Assembly: GCA_023376005.1 (NCBI GenBank)
Contig: CM042157.1
Location: forward strand, 52,562,341 to 52,626,340
Direction: 5' to 3'
DNA: 64,000 nt
Origin: Doryteuthis pealeii
Taxonomy: Eukaryota; Mollusca; Cephalopoda; Myopsida; Loliginidae
A program made the translations under genes and the position numbers. Shown here piece after piece: positions 50,301 to 63,100 of the stretch (within the stretch, counting starts at the first letter, position 1; each line of letters begins with the position of its first letter). The notes under the pieces are model-generated. The model was not told the DNA's origin. It searched no databases and saw only the letters and a list, made by a program, of their open reading frames with translations.

Positions 50301-52969
50301 GGGTGCAAGAAAAATAAAACAGACATAAAATGAGGGTTCAATTTATTTTATAGTAGGAATTTACGAGGAACAAGTTAAGGATTACCACGTGTGACTTGTC
50401 ACATTTATACGAAATAGGTACTGGCAAAATGAGCCTAAAATGCATTTTTGACAAAATGACTTTAGCCCCCACTACAGAAAATAATTTACCAAAAATCAGG
50501 GAATTATCGGATTTTAATGAAATTTTCAGTGTTTATTTATCAATGAATGATCTTTATAATGCATTATTTATTTTATTTCAAAATTTTCTCATTTTTTTCA
50601 GGTCACTTAATTTTAACCCCCCCCCCCTTATTTGGTCTTTAAGTTTTCTAATTACAGTATAAATAAAGAGATAAAAGACCGAAGTTATGAATAGAAAAAA
50701 AAAAAAATTTTTACGGTGGATTTACTAAGAGAAAATAAGTACCGAAAATCAGAAAATAAAATGTAAAAAAAATAATATATAATCAATTTTTTGGAGATTT
50801 CTTTTTTACTCATTTCGATAATTATTTAATTTGTTATTATCTTCTAAAAGAAAAAAATTATACATCGATATTTTTTCTGCTTAAAAAAAGGGGGGGGTTT
50901 ACATTTACAATAGATTTTTCTTCAAAACATATACTAGTAAAGAGATTTTTTTTTGTTTTGAGGGTCGCTCAACATTCATTTTTTATTTCATAAACACAGA
51001 TATCATCAGCTGATGGTTACATTCCAGATAAAATCTAATCTCATTGGCTAATTTGAATTCGGAACTACTTCTGTTTTATACGTATTTTACTCATTTAAAA
51101 CTTATTTGATTAATTATAGATGCAAGAAATCTATGCGCGAAAAAAAAAATTGGACATTTGGGGTGATTTTATTTTACTAATTAAGGACAAATTACTTTAG
51201 ACCTTTTTTACATCCGACAGAACTGAACGAAAATCGGCTTGAGACTGTGGCCAAATCTTGCTAATCTTACTTAGATGGTTTGTAAGCTAAACAGCATGCA
51301 GCATTCTTGTTTAGTTCTCATCTAGCTTTTTCTCCAAGTTTTTCGTTAACGTCCAAGTGCTGCAACCCTACAGTAATACTAACACTGCTACAGCTTGGAA
51401 GAATTCCAGTTTTAATTTATCAGAGAAATCAGTTTGGTTTGTTTTGTTTTACGGCATATCAACCTCAGTGGGTCATTTAATACCGATAAAGTTTTTAAAT
51501 AAATCAATTCTTAATGGATTTAATACAATTTAAATACAATTTCTTTATAAATACATTTTTCTATTTAACCCATAGATGGGACCCTAACAGGTACTACCAC
51601 TCCAGGTCAGAGTGGACCAGGGAGCAATGGTGATGAAAGGGTGCTCCACATTACCCAAACTTCCAAAACTAGAACCTCACCATCAGATAGAGTTTAACGT
51701 CATTCCCAGGATATGTAGACCCTCATTCACCGCCTTCTAGCACCCATATGATAAAAAGGGTTGGGTAATGCCATAAGAACAATAGGGTTGGGAAAATCAT
51801 ATAGGTGCTAGGGCTTGACGTGACCAGCCGATTGATCGGAGGGGGCCTCTCCAACCGCCTGTCTAGCCCAAGTTAGAACCAAAGTAGAGTATTGCAAGTC
51901 ATGGGCTGCTCATCCACCTGGGTTCTATCCTTAAGCATCACAGGACACCATCCACGGCCAACAGGTGGCCCCATTGGGGAAGTCTTACCCCTCTGCAGAG
52001 GTGCATTCTAATGCCCCACCGACAGGGCGGAGAGAAATCAGATTTCCATATGATCAATAACTTGTTAATAGTAGTCTATGCCTTTCCTATGTGTATGTTG
52101 ACATCGCTTTTAGTAGATGAGATATTGCAAGGTATGCGAATCGATATATTCATTTCAGAAGTCTGAAATTCAATGTGGATATGGCTTCATTTTGTTTAAA
52201 AAATACACAAACTGTTTTATTTGAGTTCATATAGATGCCACTTGCTGCCTACTCCAGATATAAAAATCTGAATGACTGTTCAATAATTGAATTGAAAGGC
52301 TCCCAAAATAGATTGCATCCGATGTCCTTCAGGGGATATAATTGTTGGTTTAAAGAATTGAAGTTACCTGATGGGTACGAGTTCAATCACTGGATCACAA
52401 AAGTGAAATTTATACAAAATAAACGTTATCACAATAAAATTTGGAATAAGACAAAATTCTAATAGAAATTCATTGTAAATTTGTAATGAACAGAAAGCAG
52501 GTATTAATCTGGTATCATGCATTCACAAGATGGGTTTATAAATCTGAAAAAAATGTAATCAGTGACCAGAGTTCATGTCATCAATGAAAACTGCATTTCA
52601 CTTTGTACTAATCTCCTTGGGAAAGGCACGACTCCATCTGTTCTCCCCAGAGCTGTAGATAAATGGATCAAGACTGAGTTTGTTAGCCCTGGTAACTCTG
52701 AATTCAAACCAGCTTTACCCCAATTAAAAAATGACCTGGTGTAACACCTGTGCCTGTGTGACATTGTAATGTCTTAAGGAATTAGCATAAAACAGACTAC
52801 AGTAGGGTGATGAAATGTCTGAATTTCAAGTAGATATGGAAAAACCCTGATAGTGATTCCATCGTGGTTAGCAAGCCTGTGGCTGGTTAGAAGTACTTGA
52901 GTTTTGTTTTTTTTAAATTATTTTGGTCATGAAAAGGAAATTATTTTTCCACATAAATGAAATTCAGAT

Positions 52970-53003
<34 letters not shown>

Positions 53004-54121
53004 TATATACACACACACACAGATATAACTGTTCCAAGGGCTCCAACTAGAATTGGTACCACCATCACCTTTATGTTCCACAACTTTTTCAGTTCTCTGG
53101 CAAGGTCGAGGTACTTATCCATCTTTTTGCCTTCCTTCACTTTGAGATCTGCTGCATCAGAAATATCCAGTAGGTGTAAGTTTTTCTTCTTGTTAATTAA
53201 AACTAGCTCTGGTCTTCTGGCTGGGATGGGTAATCCATTTGTATCTCAAAATCCCAGAGAATCTTAGGCATTTCATTTTCTAGAACATATTCTAGTTTGT
53301 GCAAATACTATTTGTCAATATCGTGAAATTTCAGTTTCTTGCAGGATTCCCAGAGGATCATCTTTCCCAATTCAGTTGCACCCGTTCTTGTATTTCTTTT
53401 GTGCTAATTTGCTACTTTCATTTGATATATGATAAAGCATTTCATGTATCATCACAGTCTACATATGCAGGTTAACAATTTTCACTTTGATATTAGTTCT
53501 TATGGCATTTCATGCTGCTATTAATAGAGATTTACTTCCACTCTAAATTCTCTCTTTGTAACCATGTGCAATGTCTTTAGTTTGTCAATTAAAGTAGCCA
53601 TATAGTTATTTTTCATTCCATTTTTGTTTTCTAGATATTTTAACTATTATTATTATACATTCCATATTTATACATAGCATATTGTTGACTTACCTCAATG
53701 AGTTTGTCTTTTAAATTATTATGTAACAACCAATCATATAATGCAACGTGAAATAGTTCATCATCAGACTTCAGAGCCAGTTTAAACACATGATCTTTCT
53801 GCAAAACATACAAAAACAACATTCAATTTCATTTTTTAAAATAACTCAAAAGCATATTTGTAAAAATGTCTTTAATCACTTTAGATGTTAGCTAACAGAA
53901 AGACAAAACACATCACAAAATTTAGATAAGCATTCTTTCTTTATTGTAATAGTGCAATATAAAAATGATAGTACATGAATGTAATTTTTTAGCAGCTGCT
54001 TAGAAGTCAAGACTACAATTAGTAATACCAATGAAAAAAATTTAAACAGGATTTTGTTATAACAAATCTATACGATTTTGGGGTTTTAAATCTGTCCATA
54101 ACTTTTTGAACTTGAAGTTGG

Positions 54122-54161
<40 letters not shown>

Positions 54162-57100
54162 CCTCTATTTTCCTGAAAATTTTTTGACAATGTATTTTCA
54201 TTGACAAATCCCATTTACAGCAAAAACTATTCTAGATAAAGCAATGAAATGTGACATATAAAATTTGCTAGTGAATCATTAAAAAAGATATAACTCCTCA
54301 CTTGAGCTTCTTATTGTAGCAATGCTCACAGCACCCTAAAACACTGTAGACATGAATTTTCAGTGGGTTCCATATCAAAAATACTTATAAAATCATTACG
54401 AACCCATAAAATCTTGTCAAAACACACGTTAAATGCAATGTCATGTGTTTTGCATTGTGCTGGTACTAGCCGGTTGATCAGATCAGGATTCTCCGACTGC
54501 CCGTCTAGCCCAAGTACAAGTCAAAGTGGAGTGTTGTAAGTCACAGACCTACTCAGCTACCAAGATCCCATCCTCAGACATCACAGGTGGCCCCATTGGG
54601 GGAGGGGGTCCTACTCCTCTGCAGAGGTGCAGTTGGTGTATTCTACAGCCCCAGCTGACTGGGCAGGTATCCCTATTGTTGGGCATTGGTAACAGGTAAG
54701 GTCTGAAGGAAGTTGGAGGGAAAAGGGGCTGGACTAAAAACTTGTGACTGTCACTAAACAGGGTTATGTTAATTAGTAAGAGTAAGAATTAACAGAAAAG
54801 CCAAGTTGGAGTAAAGAGAAGGAATAACATTTTCCAGCCACTAAAAAAGAAAAAAAAAAGAAAAAAGGGGGATGAAGATTTCCCAAAATTAGAAAATCAA
54901 AAATTCAAACAAAGGAATGATAAATGCCTTTTGATTAGAATTTGACACTACGAAGAAGCTTCCTACACTGTTGTACCCACGCAGGTTCTGGGCAACTTAT
55001 TATTCAAAGGTTTTTGGAGCAGAAGACGCTGCTAGAATCCACACCATCCAAGAAAGCCTCCTAAATCCAGACCTTGTACCAACTAAGTGCCACTCACACA
55101 AACCTCAAAAAAGAAATTCAACTTTGTGCATGTTCTTTCATACACAGAATTTCCTGATTATAAAAAACATTTTTATTACCAACATTCAGGTCCAGTTGTC
55201 TTTGAATGAACTTTATAAAACTTTGTCTCCAGCCTTTTGCATCGTTCTTTTCAGGTGCTGATCTTTGCTCTTCTACTTATTAAAATAAACACAGGGGAGA
55301 ATGTATGGTCACATTTCCTCAAGAAGAACACTGCCATTCTATTTGAAACCACATTGTTTGGCAACCAGGTGTAATGAACAGGTGTTTTCGCATTGTAATT
55401 TCAACCATGGCCAGGATGCTAAAGTATTGCGAGTGGGAGTGACCAATCGCTCCCACAGGATTAAAGGCTTATAATAATGTTAAGAATAGATAATGTTTCT
55501 GTTAACATTTGCTTTCTAAAAAATGTTCAAACAGAAAAATGCATATAATTCCTGTTATGAAATGAAGCATTAATTGGAAAGAAAATAAAGTGGTTACCTG
55601 AATCTCTGCTTCAGATGGAGCTAAACGATTAGGATCTGGTGCAGGAGCTTTTCCAGGTGATTTAGGCGTGCTTGGTGACTGTGGATGTGATACACTGGCA
55701 TAAAGAAGGAATCCAAGTGTTTCTCTTATGTGTTTGTAGCATTCCATTCTGAAAATTAAAGAACCAACATTGAAATAAAAAAATAAAAATTGGATAAGCA
55801 GAGGTAAACAGCACTAAACTTATTTTACTCTGATTAAACAATTTTATTTTGTGTAATATTAAAAACTGATAGGACTTTAATAAGAAGCAAAGCCAAAATC
55901 ATTTTTTTTAAATATATTTACATAGGAACAAAGCTCAAATCCTTTTATATTGATTTAAAACAAAAAGAAACAATTCAAATGAGCTAAACATGATGTGAAA
56001 TGATATGGAAAATGACTGGGTTGGATGGGGATAGGGTTAATCAGATACAGCTTTTCAAAAAAGATCAATTTCACATTCATTTTAGAACTTGATATCCCAA
56101 AGCAAACTGGAAAAGTCATTATGAATTTAGGAATCAAACTTTGTTTAAGACTTCAAACCATTTCCTTTTATTGGACAACTGTGACATTTTAGAATCTTTT
56201 GTCTATAATTAAAAGCTTTCTTATTTTTACACATATTCAGGATTCCCCAATGTCCTGTTTTTTCCCCTTCTTTCTCCAGAAGAAAATTGTTTTATTAATC
56301 TACCCTCCCCCTATATAAAATACTTTTTATCAACTTATTCTGTTCATATTCTGAGGTTAGCTCAAATAAATAAACAAAAATAATGGTAGAGATAACAAGC
56401 AATTTCATACACAACAGGACTAACACCCCCACTTATTTTAAAAATCATAGACTGGATAGTGAAATTTTAAAAATCATTTTTTAAAAGTCTCTTTAAAGAT
56501 TATTTAATAAATATTCAAATGTGTCAAATGAAGTAAAGAGTGTTAAAAGGACGATGACTCACCTGGACATATAGGCTTGTTTACCTTGGGAATCTTCAGG
56601 CTGTTCTCCATTTTTGTGGAAATGTAAGGCAAAGTTTTGTGGGTCCCGTTTTTGTGCAATACACAGGCAAATATCAACAATTCCTTCATAATATTGGGCT
56701 GACGATAATTGGTTACAGACTGGAGACAACTGCAGGGGTTGATTTACGGATTTATACAACTAAGTAGAAATAAAACAAAATTTAAATGTAGGAGTTGAAA
56801 TGAACATAAAAAAAAAGATTGTTTTATTGTTTTTTGACAAATTGTAAACAAGACAGAAAAAATTTGCCAAATGGAAAAGAACTTATGAGAAAACAATGAA
56901 AGCTAAAAATTTAAACACATGGCCACGGGTAGCATTCCCAGTTGATTTTTTTTATTTGAGGTTATTGTTGTTTAATCACATTAGTTATATAGAGCTGTGT
57001 AAATGAAGTTCAGAACCGTTTGAATTAAGCAAATATCCCCAGTGGTTCAAAAGTTATGAGAATTTAAAGCCCCGAAATTGGGGGTACAAATGTGGACATG

Positions 57101-60100
57101 ATTTTGTTTCAAAAATATGTCAAATCACGGACCATTAAAAAAAAAGAAATTCAGTGATTTCTTCACAGTTTCTTTATTTTTGGAGCAATTTTGATACGAT
57201 TTGGTATTCTTATGTAAAATTGTATGTTCTTTCTGATTATGCACTCAAATTGTATGTATCTCTATGCTTTAACCCATTATTTAGAGAATAAGAGATACAG
57301 ATAGCAGCGATTTTGGTTTTTTTAAAAAGTTTAACACCCAATTATTCAACATTTTCATTATAATACTGCATGTATATACATGTATAGTATTAATTCAAAT
57401 AAATAACATCACTTTGAAGAAAAATAAAACATTTATTGCAAAAACACAGACATAAAATGAGGGTTCAGTTTATTTTATGGTAGGAATTTACGAGGAAAAA
57501 GTTAAGGATTACTGATTTTAAAACATAGCTAAAAAAAGTTCAGGAAAAAAAATAGTAATTTCGTTGTTGCAGAAATTTCCATAAAATATGATAATTATCA
57601 AATTTTTTTTACGTGTGAATCTTAAAATTCTCATGCCAAAAATTAATGTTAAATATTGGGAAAAACTTGCAAATCATACTCAAAATCCCATGATATTACG
57701 GCTAAATTCTGATCAAAATCCCATTGCAGGGTGACACAGAAAAAAAAAAAAAAAAAAAAAAGTTTTTTTTTTCCAAAATTGAAACGGACGTAAAAAATAA
57801 TTCAATTATTAAAAACACAAAAGTTAAATATTTAGAAAGATTGTTATTTTATTTTAAAATATATTATAAAATTTGATATATTAAATATTTTTAAAATTGG
57901 ACGAGAAATAAGCGAATTTAAACTTTGTGTGCATAAACAATTCTTCGCTGAGGAAACACGCCTGCTTAACTGAGGAGTCGTATGCCTGTCGGACAAATAA
58001 ATTTGAGATTTTTTTCAAAATACAAATTTTTGAATAAAAAGCCAAAGAACTTAACATTCTACAAATTTTATATCAAAATAATTCTGAAACTTTGTAATAT
58101 CATGGACAGAGTGCATCTTTTTCGTTTATCATGCTCATTTTGAACAAATAGTCTTGGAGTTTGCACTATTGTAATTTTACTTCCACGGGTCCTAGAAACA
58201 AAAAAAAAAAAAAAAAAGCTCCCTTTTGTACTTCCAGGTTTCTTTTAATTGAATGCAAAATTTCAAGAATATTGATAAAGATTAGCCACTTAGATTTTCC
58301 AAAGAAATGTAGAGTGTAAAATGTATTCGCGGAAAAAAATTCCTATCACGCATTTTGGTTTTTTTTAAGCAAAATACGTTTTTAACTCGCTGTAAAAAAA
58401 TATTCAATTAATAAAAACACATACAAATTACATATTTAGAGAGATTATTTTCTTTTCTTTTCAACCATATGAATATTTTAAAGATTGAACAATAAATATA
58501 CGAGAAATTGTGATTTTAAATTAATACGGTCCTATTTATGACGTCAGTTGATAGGCTGTTTTTACAACCGAAACTAACGTAAATTCGAGGTTTTTCTTCA
58601 AAATCAAAACTTTCGGATCAAATCCCGAAGCACTTCGCAATCTTTAAATTTCACAAATTTTATAGGAAAATAATTTTGAAAGCCTCTAAAATTACAGACC
58701 ATGTGCGTCTTTTTTGCGTCTTTCATATTTTTTAAGCAAATAACCTTTAACTTTGCCCTCTCATATTTTTATTTCCACGGGTCCTAGAAACAAAAAAAAA
58801 AAAAAAAAAAAAAAATACCCCGTTTGTACTTTCCAGGTGTCTTCTATTTGAGTGCAAAATTTCAAGAATATTGATAAAGATTATCTACTTTGATTTTGAA
58901 AAACAAAATAGCGTGTAAAATTTATCCTTAAAAAAAAAAACAAAAAAAAAAAACAGTCATATTTTTGTTTTCAGCTGTTCGACTGAAAATACGGTTTTAA
59001 CTCACTGTAAAAAATAATTCAATTGATGAAAACCGATAAAAGTTACATATTTAGAAAGATTACTCTATTCTCTTTCCACCCATATAAATCTTTTTAAGAT
59101 TGGTTAAGAAATACTCGAGAAATTGCAAATTGAACTGATTAAGGTCGCAAATTTGAAAATGTCAGTGTTTTTCAGCTAAATGCTTGTAAAGCTACCACGG
59201 GTGTGGAGAGGAGAGAATTATTTTGATACTTGTAAAATATTTAATATAATTCCAATGCTTTTTCCACTTATTTTAAGCAAGTGAGCATTTGTGGTGTGAT
59301 GATTATCAACGTAGGAAATAGAATCAGCGACCTTACTTCAAATCCTGGATAAGACGATTTGCATTTCACATAGCGCTAATACTCTTCAGAAAGATATGAA
59401 TTCAACTATTCTTCCTTAAGCTATGGATAAATAGTAAGGTAGACTGGGCTCTTTAACCTTGATATGGCAACTGGTTTAAAAGAAAACTGAATTCAAACCA
59501 ATTATATGCCACTTAAAAATTTACCATGTATTGCATCCTGTTCATGATGGAAGGTTTGACTGAATATATACATCTATTTTAAATTTACAGTTGATAACTT
59601 ACAAATGATTTGTTTAGAACAATGTAGTGGCCATGTCAATCTTATTTGAATCCAATTTAACTTATATTAAACCTTGAAAGATCAAATTCAGGATTCCAGA
59701 AACATACCAAAAAAGAGTGGGTCAAGATTTCATGAATAAATTGGGATGGACTTGTAAAAGATTACACAAAAAAATAAATAAATAAAAACTATCAGTGAGC
59801 AGTAATAATAAAAATAGAGCTATACAATTACATGTTAAAATGCAAAATCAATGTTACTGTTTTCTATTATTTTGTTTATATGGATCGGGTAGGTCCACAC
59901 TCAGAAACGGCCGCTTCCTGAAAAAGCTGATCACAAAACTCAAACCCACACCAATGCTTAGTGCTATGCTTGATCCCATTGGCTCCAACACCCCACACTT
60001 TGACACAAGGGACCTGGCCCTACCCAATGTCACCCCGCCCCCTAAACCAATGCCGATGAAAATACCCTATGCATTGTCAAGATTGCTCCCATGTAATCGG

Positions 60101-63100
60101 CCCGGCCGAAAGGAACTAATTTCCCCTCAAAGGTCAATACGCTCGCGCAATGGGAGGAAGGGGAGATGTAGAATAATCATACTAGTTCCAATTACCGTCG
60201 AATTGGTAAGACAAGGCAGCAAGTAGTCATATCTGAATACGAATCTATTTTGCTGCAATACCACTGCAAAATGCCAGGTTATTCATGAAACCTCATAACA
60301 TCATAGAAACCAAGCCGCCAATCAAGACTCAGGGAATGGAATCAGCCAAATGCAAGAATGGACTATTTTTGATTTCAATAAGTACCAACTTAGTGGGTTT
60401 ACACCCAATAGTGATAGGTAAAAAAAAAGTTGGGGTATTATTGCATAAATGCACCCTGGCCTCCAGCCCCCCCCCCTAAAAAAACAAACTCTAAGCAGTA
60501 AAGGTGTTTTTCCCGAAAACTTCAAGTGATATGAAAGCGATATTTACCCACCCCCCCATCTTGACAAGTAAATGTAAATATTTACCCCCCCCACCATTTT
60601 TTTTAGTGGGTTTACACCCCTTACAATCCCTCCACCACCCCCAGTATTCAAACAATTACTAAGATCAAAAAATTTAACAAATTCATTTCCTCGATGTATA
60701 TTTACCTCATACCCCACTTGTATGGGTTAGGCACAAGGCCCTATTAACGTGGGACCACCCATAATCCGAGACTTATGGGTGGCAGGTGGAAAAATTGCAT
60801 CAATCCCATCGGCATTCCTCTGGGCAATAAACCCAGCCCTTCCCCTTTAAATCAAGAGGACAGGTATTGCCTGGGGAGATAGCCCTCTGGGATCGACGCT
60901 TTTAGTCAAAATGTTTGACTTTCTCAGATATTTATTGTTAAGATGCAAGTTATTTGCTGTTCATTCTTTAAATGTGATTTTTCTGTTAATTTTAATATTG
61001 CGAATCAATGATTATAAATCAATCTGGATCCTTTTACTTAAAAACACAAAAACAATCTGAATGTGTTCTTTCTTAAAGAAGGAAGCTCTGATTAAAAGTT
61101 CTACCTCAAAGATAATTATGCACTGCAACATTTCATTGTTTTATTGTTTAATCATGTTACATATTTATTTTTACATAATTCATTTTTGGACTTTGATTTC
61201 ACAATTTCAAAAAAAATTGTAGACATTTGCTATTTCTTTATATGTAATAAAACTTTGAATTATGTTTTTGTTTTCAGTTTTAATAATTATAGCAAATTTT
61301 ATTTCAATTTTTTCACAAAATTCTATAAAAATGGAAATTACCAAAAGTGGAAACGGAAAAAAACGGAATTGACTAAAAGTGGAAACAGAATTTAGAAAAA
61401 TTTGAAACGGAAAATCGGGGGCCCTACAATTGTTAATATCAAAATACATCACCTCCATAAATTCAAAGTAAATGAAAGTATCATATCTTCAACAGGCAAA
61501 ATTGTGAAGATAGTAATGCAGTACAAATATTATAAGGTGCTCTAATAAAAGAAATAAAGGAGCTTTTTTTCTCTAAGAAAAATTAAAAAGATGCAACAAA
61601 GAGAAAATAAGGAAAATTATTCAAACAATATAACACAACTTTGAATTGGGAGTTCATATTTTCATACAATATACTATTTGAGGTTCACCAATAGGATACT
61701 TAAATTTTTTTTAATTATTTAAAATCATGACACATGCAGTCAAAAGGATGAAACATTTTAAGGCATGATCAATTGCAATTATGGATGAAACATTTTTTGT
61801 CCCCAATAGTGATAGGTAAAAAAAAAAGTTGGGGTATTATTGCATAAATGCACCCTGGCCTCCAGCCCCCCCCCCCCCACCATAAAAAAAACGCTAAGCA
61901 GTAAAGGTGTTTTTCCCGAAAAGTTCAAGTGATATGAAAGCGATATTTACCCCCCCCCACATCTTGACAAGTAAATGTAAATATTTACCCCCCTCCCAAT
62001 TTTTTTTAAGTAGGTTTACACCCCTTAAAATCCCTCCACCACCCCCAGTATTTTCATTGTTTTTTTTGTTTTTTTTTTAGTTCAAAACAACTGTTACGAT
62101 TTTTTAAATAAATATGACCGAGTTTCGAAAATAAAAAACAATCAATATATTAAACAAATTAAATAAAAAATAAAAATATTTAGATATTTTTTATTTTAAT
62201 TCAAAACAAATGTCACAAAAACAATCAAGACATTAAACAAACACAAATAAAAAATCAGAATATTTAGATACTTTTATTCTAGGAATCTGTGCGGTAAAGT
62301 AAGGAGCTGATGGTAGGTGTGGCACTCCACCTCAGATGCTAAAAACATTCTCCTTGGTCTAGCGCTATTGAAACGCTGACTGGCTGATACCAACATTAGG
62401 CCGCCCCGTCGACTTTTATTCTAATTAAAAAAAAACTGACGTGGAACCATGGTGGTGATCTAAGTCATTAGTTAGGTAAAGGAAAGTTTGAAGGATGATG
62501 TCAGAAAAGACCGCGTGGCATTTGTTTTTGGTTTGAAGAGGAATGAGGTGGTGAAGGGGAGAAAGGAAGAGTGAGAGGTAATAGTTGTGAGATTCAACCT
62601 GGCCGCCAACGGGTAAAGACAGGCTGAGGCCTGGTTTCCCCCGCACGGTGATCATGGATATAAAAATAAAATAAAAACTACTTGATCAAGTACCCAAAGG
62701 GTGTTTTTGTAATTCATTTAATTTAAACAAGCACAGCCCTTAGTCAGAAGAAACAGCTCTTAGAAGAACTCAACTCCTTTAGTTAGAAATCAACCTAACT
62801 AAGCAACAAGATGGCCACCGGAGGAGATGCTAGAAGGATCACCAAGAAGCAATTAAGATCTCTTCTCCAAATAAGATCTCACTAATCTCTTCCCAATATC
62901 TCTCTATACCTGAAGAACTTTCTTATCAAAGAACTCTGACTCTCACCAATTAGCGATGTCAATGTGCATATGTGACACGTATCACATTTGGTACCGTGGC
63001 CAACATGGTATCACATGTGGTACGTGTGCACATATAGTTTCAAAACTGTTACATATTTTTAAATAAATATGACTGAGTTTCAAAAATAAAAACAATCAAT

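Noticed and set aside
60285..60525. Frames over repeat G
   Set aside because: They run through C-runs and are not kept in the second copy.
62425..62655. 76-codon minus-strand frame
   Set aside because: Low-complexity and repeat-derived; no family.
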